Shown here piece after piece: positions 15,390 to 24,429 of a stretch of DNA of 36,375 nt. The stretch comes from Bacillota bacterium (GTDB lineage Bacteria; Bacillota; Dethiobacteria; DTU022; PWGO01): positions 1-36,375 of the forward strand of contig JAAYSV010000028.1 of assembly GCA_012518215.1 (NCBI GenBank), read 5' to 3'. Under the pieces are notes generated by a model. That model was not told the origin of the DNA and searched no databases. It saw nothing but the letters and a program-made list of their open reading frames with translations. A program made the position numbers and the translations under genes. The first letter of the stretch is position 1, and each line of letters starts with the position of its first letter.

Positions 15390-15662
15390 ATGATGCCAGG
15401 TGGAGATGGAACAGGCCCGCGGGGCTTTGGTCCCAGAACGGGAAGGGGAGCCGGATTCTGTTCCGGCTATGCATGGCCGGGATATGCCGCTCCGTGGCCC
15501 CGGCGCAGGTTCTGGGGTTATGCTTACCCTGGACCCCGATATTTCCCCGGGGGATACGGCGATGAAAAAGAGGCTCTCAAACAACAAGCTGAATTCCTGA
15601 AGGATCAGATCGGGGCGCTGGAAGCCAGATTGAAGGAGATCGAGGGCGAGGAAGGTAAATGA
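15390..15662 (+). CDS. DUF5320-type protein with C-terminal coiled coil
   Basis: A 90-residue paralog of the previous gene. MPGGDGTGPRGFGPRTGRG is followed by an aromatic Pro/Tyr/Trp-rich middle and a charged helix (about 57-87, DEKEALKQQAEFLKDQ...) with heptad spacing that suggests a coiled coil for self-association. AAGGGGGG lies just upstream of the ATG-ATG start (15390 or 15393). The role is unknown. The conserved N-terminus suggests binding a partner or ligand shared with the first protein. Confidence 0.78.
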   Translation: MMPGGDGTGPRGFGPRTGRGAGFCSGYAWPGYAAPWPRRRFWGYAYPGPRYFPGGYGDEKEALKQQAEFLKDQIGALEARLKEIEGEEGK

Positions 15663-15695
15663 TATCGGTTGCCGTACCGGTCATGGAGGATAGTG

Positions 15696-16145
15696 ATGAT
15701 GTGTAGCTCCGGAGGGTGTGTGCGGGCGGTTTGTTCGTCTGCCGCGCGCGGAATACCCAAGAAGGATAAAGAAGAAGGTTATCTTCTGCAGGGCCACGGT
15801 CTGCAAGGTGATGCTCATGCCGGCAATGATGGCAGGCAGGTGAGCATCCTTCTGGAACAGTATGTCGAACCTGTTTCCCGGCAGCTGGGCTATGTGCCTG
15901 CGCCGGGAAGCTTCGCCGAAAATCTGCTGGTCGGCGGCCTGCCGGAAGACGGCCTGGGCCGGGGAACCGTGCTGAAAGTCGGAGAAGCAGTCGTTGAAAT
16001 CACAGCTATCGGCAAGGACAGTACGGCCGAGCATACGTATTCCTTCGAGGGCTACAGTTTGCTGGCAGAGAAGGGGTTGTTCGGACGGGTGATAGAAAGC
16101 GGCCTGGCCAGAACCGGGGATGCTGTGATCATCCTGAAAAAATAA
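15696..16145 (+). CDS. MOSC-domain protein
   Basis: A 149-residue stand-alone MOSC domain (molybdenum-cofactor sulfurase C-terminal type). Supporting segments are RGIPKKDKEEGYLLQGHGLQGDAHAGN, then PGSFAENLLVGG and GLGRGTVLKVGEAVVEIT. Such proteins are thought to handle sulfur or cofactors through a conserved Cys; early cysteines lie in MCSSGGC and VCSS. GGAGGA at 15685-15690 precedes ATG-ATG (15696 or 15699). It is the last gene of the DUF5320 unit, and a T-rich terminator follows. The physiological substrate is unknown. Confidence 0.85.
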   Translation: MMCSSGGCVRAVCSSAARGIPKKDKEEGYLLQGHGLQGDAHAGNDGRQVSILLEQYVEPVSRQLGYVPAPGSFAENLLVGGLPEDGLGRGTVLKVGEAVVEITAIGKDSTAEHTYSFEGYSLLAEKGLFGRVIESGLARTGDAVIILKK

Positions 16146-16167
16146 AGAACCGGATACCCTGGAATGG

Positions 16168-16205
16168 AAAGAACCGTTACAAGAGTGGCAGCGGTTCTTT
16201 TTTTT
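16168..16205 (+). terminator. Rho-independent terminator after the MOSC gene
   Basis: A 9-bp stem AAAGAACCG/CGGTTCTTT with a 15-nt loop runs into eight T residues, 23 nt after the MOSC stop. Confidence 0.85.
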
Positions 16206-16437
16206 CAATACATGTTCCTGTCCGCCGGGCTTCTGCTGAAAGTGAAGCATGTTTGTACAACGGGCGGCTTCATTCTTTACTCACAGATGCCTGCAGGAAG
16301 AGGCCCGTTGAACAACAATGATAAAACCCGGGGGAGAGCGGTCGGATATTTTTTCCCGGATGGGAATCCCGTGCCTCCGTGAAAACCTGGTTGTTGTTTC
16401 CTCCAAAAATTTGTTGTTTCAAACAGGAAGCAACATC

Positions 16438-17718
16438 ATGCAGGTAGAACTTATTAACGGAGTGGATATGCAATTTTACAACAACAATCATTGTCTTTCC
16501 TGTCGGCTGCAGCCGCAGGAAATGGAGGTGAGGGTAATTTCTTACGAACTTTTTTCACGCTATCCCTTTCTGGAGAAACACATGCCACGGGTGGAGCTGG
16601 GTAGATGGCCCACTCCACTGGAACCGTTGCCGGAACTGTCAAGCCACCTGGGCGGGCCGCCCCTTTTGATCAAACGGGATGATCTGGCACATGCCGGATA
16701 TGGCGGCAACAAGGTCAGAAAACTGGAACTGATCTTTGCCGATGCCAGGCGCAAGGGGAAGAAAGAGATCATCACCTCGGGAGGACTCGGCTCACATCAT
16801 ATCCTTGCCGTGGCGGCACTGGGCAGCGAGGTGGGTTTATCAACACAGGGCCTCTTTGTCTGCCAGCCGGTCAATGATCATGTACGTGCCAATCTTCTCA
16901 TGGACCATGCCTACGGAACCAGGATGCATTTCACGAAAGATTATGTGGGAACGGCCCTGGGCTACATCAAGCTCTACCTGATGGGGATGCTCCGGGGACG
17001 GGCACCCTATATTCTGATGCCCGGGGGATCATCCCCGCTCTCCACCATCGGCTATATCAATTGTGTCCTGGAGTTGCAACGTCAGCTGGAAGAACAGGGG
17101 TTGCCTGATCCGGCAGCCATCTTTGTTCCCGCGGGGACCGGCGGGACCGCTGCCGGGCTGCTGGCCGGGCTGGCGCTGGCGGGGATGAAGACAGATCTTC
17201 ATGCTGTGCGGGTGGTGCAGCCCTTCATGCTCAAACCGGCCGGTATCGTGAAAATGGCCAGGCGTTCCCTGCGCCTGCTTGCCAGGTGGGGGGTGGACAT
17301 CGGGTCCGCGACAGAAACGCTGGCCGGGCGGCTGCGGCTCGAGGGAGACTATCTGGGTGAAGGTTACGGTTTTGCAACCCCCGAGGCGGAAGCGGCCCTT
17401 GAATTGGCCGCTGGCCGGGCCAATCTTCGCCTCGAAGGTTGTTATACTGCCAAAGCGATGGCCGCTTTGATCGATTACTGCCGCGACAGGGGCATCGGGG
17501 AAGGATCCGCCCCGGTGCTTTTTGTCAACACCTACAGTTCCACGCATCATGACACAGAAGTTGCGTCAGATTATCATGCCTTGCCGCCGGAATTCTGGTG
17601 GTGCTTCGAATCGGCACCGCGGCAGTGCCGTTGCGGACTGAGGAAACAGAACCGTTCTTTCTGCGAGGCTGTCCATGCCGGGCGCATGGATGAAAACTTC
17701 GGCAGAAAACTGCCCTAG
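16438..17718 (+). CDS. PLP enzyme, ACC deaminase/D-cysteine desulfhydrase family
   Basis: A fold-type II PLP enzyme of about 426 residues. LIKRDDLAHAGYGGNKVRKLE contains the PLP lysine (K92 with this start). SGGLGSHHILAVAALG and the phosphate-cup loop VPAGTGGTAAGL complete the signature of the 1-aminocyclopropane-1-carboxylate deaminase/D-cysteine desulfhydrase family, which makes ammonia plus 2-oxobutyrate or H2S plus pyruvate. Which substrate is used cannot be decided here. The C-terminus after about 380 carries an unusual Cys-containing tail (CFESAPRQCRCGLRKQNRSFC). The start is uncertain: ATG 16438 has AGGAAG 7 nt upstream, while ATG 16468 and 16522 are alternatives closer to where family similarity begins. 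It stands alone, after a terminator. Confidence 0.88.
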   Translation: MQVELINGVDMQFYNNNHCLSCRLQPQEMEVRVISYELFSRYPFLEKHMPRVELGRWPTPLEPLPELSSHLGGPPLLIKRDDLAHAGYGGNKVRKLELIFADARRKGKKEIITSGGLGSHHILAVAALGSEVGLSTQGLFVCQPVNDHVRANLLMDHAYGTRMHFTKDYVGTALGYIKLYLMGMLRGRAPYILMPGGSSPLSTIGYINCVLELQRQLEEQGLPDPAAIFVPAGTGGTAAGLLAGLALAGMKTDLHAVRVVQPFMLKPAGIVKMARRSLRLLARWGVDIGSATETLAGRLRLEGDYLGEGYGFATPEAEAALELAAGRANLRLEGCYTAKAMAALIDYCRDRGIGEGSAPVLFVNTYSSTHHDTEVASDYHALPPEFWWCFESAPRQCRCGLRKQNRSFCEAVHAGRMDENFGRKLP

Positions 17719-18434
17719 AAGGGGGTAGTGTTTTCGGAGAGTATTTCTTTCTCATCTTGATTGTATTGTACTATCCGGTAAATAAATTATTTCAATACGT
17801 TTTTCCGCTGTTCCGGGGAACTGTGTACAATTTGACTGAACCTCCGGACATTCCCCGATTCCCCGGCAGGATGCAGGCAGGGTGTCGGATACGAATTGTA
17901 GAATTATTTGACAGAACGGCTTGACATGACACACCTTACCTGCTTTACTAAAAAAAAGATTTGGGAATGGAAAATGAAATGGATGGCATATCCCGTGATT
18001 TTTGACAGGGATGCAGCAGAAGCGGCATGTTGCCGATGCCCGGGTTGGCCAGTTTTCCGGCCGGGGCATCTCGTGCCGGGGTAACATCACAGATCGGGCC
18101 CTGGGGGGGTGAAATTTGTTTTCCAATGAAATCCGCGGCGATTCATACCGGGAAAAACAGCGGGGAAAAGGAATTCCTGCAAGAAGATAGCATCCATGGC
18201 CGCGGATCGTTGCAGGTTGCGGTTACATGAGTGCCACGGGAGTGCGGGGTTGTCCGGGCATCCTATACCCGTCCGGAACTGCTCTTGCATCGGTGGCACG
18301 TTCGATATGCCGGTAACTGCAAGGTTGGTCATTTCCGGATTGCAGGATTGTCTGAAGTGAAAAAAAGGGCGTTCTCCGGTCGGGCCCCGGGATTCCGATC
18401 GGTCATCGCTCATGATCATCAAGGAGGAAGAAAG
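17719..18434. other. 716-nt intergenic region, nothing firmly recognised
   Basis: Two TTGACA boxes (17908-17913 and 17921-17926) are present, but neither has a good -10 at the right spacing. The frame of the downstream flavoprotein is open back to 18231 but has no ribosome site there and no family similarity. No tRNA, riboswitch or strong hairpin with a T-run is evident. Confidence 0.45.
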
Positions 18435-19811
18435 ATGAAACAAACAGATTTGCTGGTGATTGGAGGAAGTGCAGGGGGGATTTTAACCGCTACCATGGCG
18501 AGGAAGGCATACGGGGAGAGTCTGAAGATCACTTTGATCCGTGAAACCGAGACGGTCATGGTACCGTGCGGCATACCTTACATCTTCGGGACTCTGCGCG
18601 ATTTGAAGAAGAATATTATTCCGGATACCATGCTGAAAAATGCAAATGTCGACCTGATAATCGACACGGCTTTGAACATAGACAGGGAAAACAAGACAGT
18701 GGAGACCGGGGACAATGGTGTTGTAGGTTACAAGAAGCTGGTCGTCGCCACCGGTTCACTCCCCATAATACCGACATTTATCGAGGGATATGATCTGGAG
18801 AACGTCTTCCCCATCACGAAGGATGAGGTCTACCTGGGTAAAATTTTCAACGAACTGGAATCTGCCCGCAATGTTGTTGTCATCGGGGGAGGTTTCATCG
18901 GCGTTGAATTTGCAGAACAGATAAGGAAACTGGGGAAGGATGTCACGCTGGTTGAAATGGCAGAAGCATGCCTGTGGCAGGCATTCGACAGGGAATACAC
19001 GGACGACATTGAATCGCTGATGAAGGACAACGGCATCAAGGTGATGACGGGCACCAGGGTGAAAAGAATTCTTGGCGATAAATCCGTGGAGGCCGTTGAA
19101 ATTGACGGCGGAGAGAAGATCCCGGCTGACCTGGTAATTCTGGGGCTGGGGATGCGCCCCAATGGCCTTATTGGCCAGGAAGCCGGCCTGGAGATGAACG
19201 CCAAGGGCGCCATCGTGGTCGATCAGTACATGAGGACCAGCGATCCCCATATATTTGCTGTCGGCGACTGTGCAGAGAAGAAATGTTTCTTCACGGGGAA
19301 AGATGTGCCATTGCTGCTGGCCTCCACCGCGGCCATGGAAGCCAAGATCGCGGGCAGCAACGCGTTCCAGTTGAGGTTGATCCGCGCCAACAAAGGGACG
19401 ATAAGCACGTTTTCCACGAAGATGTTCGGCAAGACATTTGCGGCAGCCGGCCTCACGGAAGCCAGGGCAAGGCAGGAAGGGTTCTGCATCATGGTCGGTG
19501 AATTCAAAACCATGGACCGCCACCCGGGCACCTTGCCCGATGCCCAGGAAGTGAATATCAAGCTGATCTTTTCCAGATGTTCGGGCATCATCCTTGGCGC
19601 TCAGATATCCGGCGGGAATACGGTTGCCGAGATAATAAATATCCTGAGTCTGGCCATCCAGAAAGACTTCACGGCAACCGAACTCAATACTTTTCAGGCG
19701 GCGACCCATCCCCTCGTTTCGCCATCGCCCATCGCCTATCCCATAAATGCTGCCGCCATGAACGCCATCGCCACCAACTGCAACCATCTCAACGAGGGCC
19801 TGGTGATCTGA
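18435..19811 (+). CDS. FAD-dependent pyridine nucleotide-disulfide oxidoreductase (CoA-disulfide reductase/NADH oxidase-like)
   Basis: A 458-residue flavoprotein. The FAD-binding GGSAGGILTA motif is at 10-19, a single redox cysteine C45 sits in VPCGIPY, the NAD(P)-binding motif VIGGGFIGVEFAE is near residue 155, and the second FAD motif DPHIFAVGDCAE is near 270. One Cys rather than CxxxxC places it with CoA-disulfide reductases, NADH oxidases and peroxidases, which reduce CoA disulfide, polysulfide or O2/H2O2. The C-terminal dimerisation domain is present. ATG 18435 has AAGGAGG 9 nt upstream. It ends before a strong terminator, so it is probably monocistronic. The substrate cannot be assigned by sequence alone. 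Confidence 0.9.
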   Translation: MKQTDLLVIGGSAGGILTATMARKAYGESLKITLIRETETVMVPCGIPYIFGTLRDLKKNIIPDTMLKNANVDLIIDTALNIDRENKTVETGDNGVVGYKKLVVATGSLPIIPTFIEGYDLENVFPITKDEVYLGKIFNELESARNVVVIGGGFIGVEFAEQIRKLGKDVTLVEMAEACLWQAFDREYTDDIESLMKDNGIKVMTGTRVKRILGDKSVEAVEIDGGEKIPADLVILGLGMRPNGLIGQEAGLEMNAKGAIVVDQYMRTSDPHIFAVGDCAEKKCFFTGKDVPLLLASTAAMEAKIAGSNAFQLRLIRANKGTISTFSTKMFGKTFAAAGLTEARARQEGFCIMVGEFKTMDRHPGTLPDAQEVNIKLIFSRCSGIILGAQISGGNTVAEIINILSLAIQKDFTATELNTFQAATHPLVSPSPIAYPINAAAMNAIATNCNHLNEGLVI

Positions 19812-19930
19812 TTTCCGGCAGTGCGAGAAGTTGCCAGACGGCTGGCGGGATCTGAAAACGGCGCTGCCGATGAGAGGCAGCAGTTTGTTCTGAACAGGAC
19901 AGAATGTATTGTTGTTTTGCTCAATTCCAT

Positions 19931-19967
19931 GCCCCCCGGTACCACTTCACGGGGGGCGTTTATTTTT
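19931..19967 (+). terminator. Rho-independent terminator after the flavoprotein gene
   Basis: A perfect 8-bp stem GCCCCCCG/CGGGGGGC with an 11-nt loop, followed by GTTTATTTTT. Confidence 0.88.
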
Positions 19968-19984
19968 GCTACCCGGGCAATATA

Positions 19985-20009
19985 ACCCGGGAAGTCGGTA
20001 CTTCCGGGT
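19985..20009. terminator. Hairpin near the end of the CoA-transferase gene
   Basis: ACCCGGGAAGT/ACTTCCGGGT pairs with one bulged G around a CGGT loop. It lies 39 nt past the CoA-transferase stop on the - strand, but only TATATT follows it there, so termination is uncertain. Confidence 0.38.
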
Positions 20010-20047
20010 GCAACACCCTGTTTTCCCCGATATCTGCGGTCATGGTT

Positions 20048-21886
20048 CTAGCGGATAAAATAGCGCTCGGGATCCAGATATCGCAGACGGGTCAGTTCCT
20101 CCACTGACGGTGGTGCCATTGCTTCAAGTTCCGGCTGAAGTTGCAACTCCCAGCCGCATTGCTCCCTTATCTTCCGGATGCTTTCTTCCCCGGAACTGCC
20201 GGGTTGCTGCATGTATGCGGCGAGCTTGAGGATACCATCGGCGGGGTCTTTGCGAAAGAGGCCATACTGCGAGACGAGCGTCGTCACTCTAGTGCCCGGT
20301 GAGGTGATGAAAGGCACTTCTTCCACGAAGCGATGCGGTGCCTGTTCGGCGACGACAACAATCTCGGCCGCCGTCGAGGCGACATCATTGCCTCCGCCGG
20401 AGCCGACCAGGTACAACGAGGCGGCAGGAACTTGCGATGAATTGATGTTGCCCCTGCAATCGATCTGTGCTGCCCCGAGCACCCCGAGGCAGCTTCCCGG
20501 GTTGCCGCTGACAAAACAGCCAAGGGTGTGCAGAACATCGGTATAGAGTTGGCCGGTCGGAAAATTGCGCAGGGCGAAGACGAAAGAATCCCCGGGCAGG
20601 GGGATGAAACCGTGGAGGCCGATCTCTGCCAGCAGGTCGGTCTGCTTCCCTTTTTCCAGGAGGCTGTAATAGGCCAGCCAGCTGGCCATATGGGAGGCAC
20701 CGACACCGGCCAGGATACTGGCATGGTCATCTTCCATGATCATGCGTTCGATCTCCCGCCCGGCCAGGACGATCATCTGTTCCGCCGGCGTGAACGACAG
20801 CGCCGAATCTTTTTCCACAACAGTGTTTTCTGCAATTTCTTCTCTTTCAGGCGAGTTTTCCCGGCCCGGATCTTTCCCGTCTTTGTCATCTTTCAGAAAA
20901 TGAAGTGGCCAGGCATCGAGGGGGAGTTTCCCCTTCAGGGCCAGGAGCCGTTCAGTCCCCAGTTTGGCCAGGTAACTCCGGTGGTCGGGGCAACCCAGAA
21001 CCCATTCATCCAGCCAGGCTCGATATTTTTCGGTGCTGCGGCTGGCGCGACGGGCTTCCATGATGAAGGGGCGGTCCTCGGCGTAGCCCTGCATTTCACC
21101 GCGGTGGGGGAAATGGTGATGCCCGGAGGGGTGAGCCCCGTAAGGGGCCTCCACGACGGCGCGGACCGCCGCTGCCGGAATGCGTACATGCTCCCGGTAG
21201 CGGGATAGTTCCGCGGCGCTGACGATCTTCTCCACGGTGACGATGGCCCCTTCGCGGGCTGCGAGTGCGCCGTACATGTTGCCGACGAGGGGCATGTTCA
21301 GGATCGTATTTCCCTCCGGATCGGCCAGCCAGCCGTGGATCAGGCTCAGGTCGGGGTGAAGCGCTTTTACCAGGCCGATCTCTTCACCACCGAAGGGATC
21401 ACTGGTCATGGTGAAATCGTCCAGGCCCGTGGCCAGCGAGCTGCCGATCAGCGAGCGGGTGGGGAAGAAAGGGAGGCCCATGGCTCCCGCTGCAAGGCGT
21501 TGGGTCAGTGAGAGCATGCTCCATTCCTCCAGCTCGACCTCGCCTTCGGCAAACGCTTTCTGGATTAGGGGGTTGGGGGCGGGGAAGGGATAGGAATCGC
21601 CCATGTAGGAAGCTATCACTTTTTTCACCAGCCCACCGGCCAGAAAAGGGACCAGGTTGGTGCAACTGCCGCCGTAAGTGATGAAGGTGAAGGCGGGATC
21701 TGTACCCCAGAATTGCCTGACGATCTCGTAGAGCTGGGCCATCGGATAGCCGATTCCGCAGCCGACTTGCAACGCGAAACCGGGCCGGACCATTTTCCGG
21801 ATCGCCTCCGCCACGGTCATCACCTTTTCTCCGCTCCCGTCCCCGCTTCTTTTCAGTGCTTTCTCCACCCATGGTAAATGTAACAT
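20048..21886 (-). CDS. Fused two-domain CoA-transferase (GctA-GctB-like)
   Basis: A 612-residue family I CoA-transferase with both subunits on one chain. The N-terminal half resembles the alpha subunit (GGSCTNLVPF, PLIQKAFAEGEVELEEWSML, TSDPFGGEEIGLVKALHPDLSLIHG). An acidic linker at about 335-370 (DDKDGKDPGREN...) is followed by the beta half, whose LLAEIGLHG holds the probable catalytic Glu (E421), then GSGGGNDVAS. The enzyme moves CoA between acids such as glutaconate, 3-oxoacids or acetate; the substrate is unknown. Most relatives are two separate proteins. ATG 21886 has AAGGAG 8 nt upstream; an ATG six codons earlier overlaps that site. Together with the synthetase at 10841 and the transferase at 24430 it supports acyl-CoA fermentation. 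Confidence 0.87.
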   Translation of the reverse strand: MLHLPWVEKALKRSGDGSGEKVMTVAEAIRKMVRPGFALQVGCGIGYPMAQLYEIVRQFWGTDPAFTFITYGGSCTNLVPFLAGGLVKKVIASYMGDSYPFPAPNPLIQKAFAEGEVELEEWSMLSLTQRLAAGAMGLPFFPTRSLIGSSLATGLDDFTMTSDPFGGEEIGLVKALHPDLSLIHGWLADPEGNTILNMPLVGNMYGALAAREGAIVTVEKIVSAAELSRYREHVRIPAAAVRAVVEAPYGAHPSGHHHFPHRGEMQGYAEDRPFIMEARRASRSTEKYRAWLDEWVLGCPDHRSYLAKLGTERLLALKGKLPLDAWPLHFLKDDKDGKDPGRENSPEREEIAENTVVEKDSALSFTPAEQMIVLAGREIERMIMEDDHASILAGVGASHMASWLAYYSLLEKGKQTDLLAEIGLHGFIPLPGDSFVFALRNFPTGQLYTDVLHTLGCFVSGNPGSCLGVLGAAQIDCRGNINSSQVPAASLYLVGSGGGNDVASTAAEIVVVAEQAPHRFVEEVPFITSPGTRVTTLVSQYGLFRKDPADGILKLAAYMQQPGSSGEESIRKIREQCGWELQLQPELEAMAPPSVEELTRLRYLDPERYFIR

Positions 21887-22017
21887 CTGTAGAACTCCTT
21901 CCATCTTGATCTTGGCCGGCTGGCAGGTCAAGTGGAAGGAAAGAGGCGGAAGGATCTGTTGCGTTGCCGGTTATTTTTTGCAGGTGTACGAACTGAAAGG
22001 ATTCCGGGCCGGATCGG

Positions 22018-23109
22018 TCAGGTTTCTTCCCCGGCCGGATCCTGACCATTATTATTGTTATTCATGTTGCGGACGTAATAATGATAGAAAAGCACCTTGA
22101 CAATGGCAGCCAGAGGGACCGAAATGATGATCCCTATCACCCCGGCCAGATATGAGCCGCCCACAACCAGGATGATGACTGTCAGAGGGCTCAGATCCAC
22201 CGCTTTGCCCAGAAATATCGGGGTAAAGAGGAAGGAGTCGAGCGCCTGTACCACCAGATAGATGGCAATTATCAGCAGGAAGTGGGGGGTGCCCGGTGCA
22301 AAGCTGACCAGTATGGCCGGGATGGCGGCCAGAACCGGGCCGATCACAAGGATTATATTCAGCAAGCCGGCCAGCACACCGAGAACCAGGGGAAAGGGCA
22401 GGCCCACGATGGAGAGAGCGAAACCGGTGAGTACCCCCACCAGGATACTTTTGGCCATGGTTCCTCTTATATAGGCCCCAACTTTCTCGTTGATCACCGA
22501 GAAGAGATGGCGGACGTTGTCACGGTATTTTTCGGGGAAGATGAGGTAGAATTCATGGCCGGCATCTTTGGCAAAGAGAAGCATGTAAAGGATCATGAAG
22601 ACAACCATGATCACGGCCCATACGCCTGCAAAAAAGCTCATGGAAAACGAACTCAGATTGGAAAGGATATTCTGCAGGTGCGTGGGGATCTGTTCCACGA
22701 AGAGAGAAAAATAGGCGGTGATATTCTGAGATATCTGCAGATTGTAACGTGACTCGAATACCTCGATACGTTCGATGATATCGTTGATGAACGGCACCAG
22801 GTCTTCCGAGGTGAATTTGATAAAATGGGAGATGTCCTCGGCTATCCCGGGGATCAGAAAATATATGAAAAGGCCGATGCCGATCAGGATCAAGGAGAAA
22901 GCCCCGATTGCCGAAACGGCATAGGGTATACGGGTGCTGGCCAGAAAATTCACCAGGGGCAGGATGACATAGACCAGCAGGAAAGCAATCATGATCATCG
23001 CCAGCAGCGGCAGTATCTGGTATATGATCCAGGCCGAAACTGCCACTATCAGGGCTGCTATCCAGAAGCGGAAAGCAAACTTCCACTCGTTTTTCGACTG
23101 TATCAACAT
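22018..23109 (-). CDS. AI-2E family (PerM/YdiK-type) membrane transporter
   Basis: A 363-residue integral membrane protein with about seven to eight hydrophobic segments. It starts with a helix pair (FWIAALIVAVSAWIIYQ..., LAMIMIAFLLVYVILP) and has the family segments GLPFPLVLGVLAGLLNIILVIGP and VDLSPLTVIILVVGGSYLAGVIGIIISVPLAAI. The family (DUF20) includes an AI-2 exporter and Na+/H+ antiporters; the substrate here is unknown. ATG 23109 has AAGGAGA 9 nt upstream. A 7-bp hairpin (CCGGGGC/GCCCCGG, 23133-23170) lies just ahead of it on the - strand and could affect expression. It is divergent from the DAP dehydrogenase gene. Confidence 0.9.
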   Translation of the reverse strand: MLIQSKNEWKFAFRFWIAALIVAVSAWIIYQILPLLAMIMIAFLLVYVILPLVNFLASTRIPYAVSAIGAFSLILIGIGLFIYFLIPGIAEDISHFIKFTSEDLVPFINDIIERIEVFESRYNLQISQNITAYFSLFVEQIPTHLQNILSNLSSFSMSFFAGVWAVIMVVFMILYMLLFAKDAGHEFYLIFPEKYRDNVRHLFSVINEKVGAYIRGTMAKSILVGVLTGFALSIVGLPFPLVLGVLAGLLNIILVIGPVLAAIPAILVSFAPGTPHFLLIIAIYLVVQALDSFLFTPIFLGKAVDLSPLTVIILVVGGSYLAGVIGIIISVPLAAIVKVLFYHYYVRNMNNNNNGQDPAGEET

Positions 23110-23271
23110 GAAATGTTCTCCTTTTTGATGTGCCGGGGCGTGGGCCCTGCAACCCTTGTCCCGGCCCCGGTGGTGCTGCTTTCCGACATCAACTTCCGTT
23201 TTATTTGCCAAAATCATTATAATTGATTTAAACTATAAAGCAAAGTGATATTTGTTCGAACGGGGTGAATC

Positions 23272-24273
23272 ATGAGCGAGCGGATCAGGGTGGGGATAGT
23301 CGGTTACGGGAATCTGGGAAAAGGTGTGCGGAAGGCGCTTTCGCGGAATGATGATTTCAAACTGGAGGCGATCTTCACGCGCAGGGATCCGGCGCGCATG
23401 GCCATTGATGAGGGGGGAATCGCTGCCGGGGCGAAATTCGTTCCGCTGTCCGATGTGCACGATCATGCGGGAGCGATAGAGGTGATGATCCTCTGCGGCG
23501 GGTCGGCCGCCGATCTGCCCGAACAGGGGCCTGCGCTGGCAGCACTTTTCAACACGGTGGACAGTTTTGACAACCATGCACGGATTCCTGTCTATTTTGA
23601 TCGGATCGATAAAGTGGCTCGTGGGGCAAACACGTTGAGCCTTGTTTCGGCCGGCTGGGATCCGGGGTTGTTTTCGTTGAACCGGCTTCTATCTGCCTGC
23701 CTTCTCCCCGGCGGGATGAGCCACACTTTCTGGGGCAAGGGGGTCAGCCAGGGCCATTCGGATGCCATCAGAAAGGTGGAGGGGGTCAGGGATGGAATCC
23801 AGTATACCATTCCGCTGCAGGAAGCCCTGGAACGGGTGCGCAGGGGAGATAATCCGCATTTGACCGCTGCCGAAAAACACCGACGCCTCTGTTTTGTTGT
23901 TCCCGAAAAAGATGCTGACCTGAAGATGATCGAGAGCTCTATCAAGAAGATGCCCGCATATTTTGCCGATTATGAGACCGAGGTGCATTTCATCTCTGCG
24001 GAAGAGCTGAAAAGGGAACATGGCGGCATGCCCCACGGCGGCATGGTCATCGGGACAGGTACGACCGGGGAGGCCGGGCATCGGCAGAGAATCGAGTTCG
24101 GGCTGAACCTGGAGAGCAATCCCGAATTTACGGGGAGTGTCCTCGTTGCCTACGCCCGGGCGGTTCACAGGTTGTCCGGGGAAGGCCGGAAAGGCGCTCT
24201 CACCGTCTTTGATATACCTTTTGCTTATCTTTCTCCCTGCCCGGCATCCTGGCTGAGGAAAGAATTGCTGTGA
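23272..24273 (+). CDS. ddh: meso-Diaminopimelate D-dehydrogenase
   Basis: A 333-residue NADPH enzyme that makes meso-diaminopimelate from tetrahydrodipicolinate and ammonia in one step, for lysine and peptidoglycan synthesis. The N-terminal Rossmann motif is VGIVGYGNLGKGV. Family segments include ILCGGSAADLPEQGP, NTVDSFDNHARIP, SAGWDPGLFSLNRLL, FWGKGVSQGHSDAIRKVEGV and GTTGEAGHRQRIEFGL. Length matches the family. GGGGTGA precedes the ATG. It is convergent with the CoA-hydrolase gene and divergent from the transporter, so it is probably transcribed alone from the AT-rich region near 23200-23250. Confidence 0.95.
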   Translation: MSERIRVGIVGYGNLGKGVRKALSRNDDFKLEAIFTRRDPARMAIDEGGIAAGAKFVPLSDVHDHAGAIEVMILCGGSAADLPEQGPALAALFNTVDSFDNHARIPVYFDRIDKVARGANTLSLVSAGWDPGLFSLNRLLSACLLPGGMSHTFWGKGVSQGHSDAIRKVEGVRDGIQYTIPLQEALERVRRGDNPHLTAAEKHRRLCFVVPEKDADLKMIESSIKKMPAYFADYETEVHFISAEELKREHGGMPHGGMVIGTGTTGEAGHRQRIEFGLNLESNPEFTGSVLVAYARAVHRLSGEGRKGALTVFDIPFAYLSPCPASWLRKELL

Positions 24274-24429
24274 TCCCGGATATCCCGCGCATGATTTTCA
24301 AGGCAAGGGTGCGGGTGGAGCATGTCATGGCGTTGCCCCGCCCACTGCCGGTGGTGCAAAAACCCTCCAGGGAAAGCAAGCAATAAGGTTCCTTGCCGGG
24401 GTTCTGGTTTGCAATGGCCGATTCTTTCA

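Noticed and set aside
17908-17950. Two TTGACA boxes as promoters for the flavoprotein
   Set aside because: No acceptable -10 element at 16-18 nt, and the gene starts about 500 nt away.
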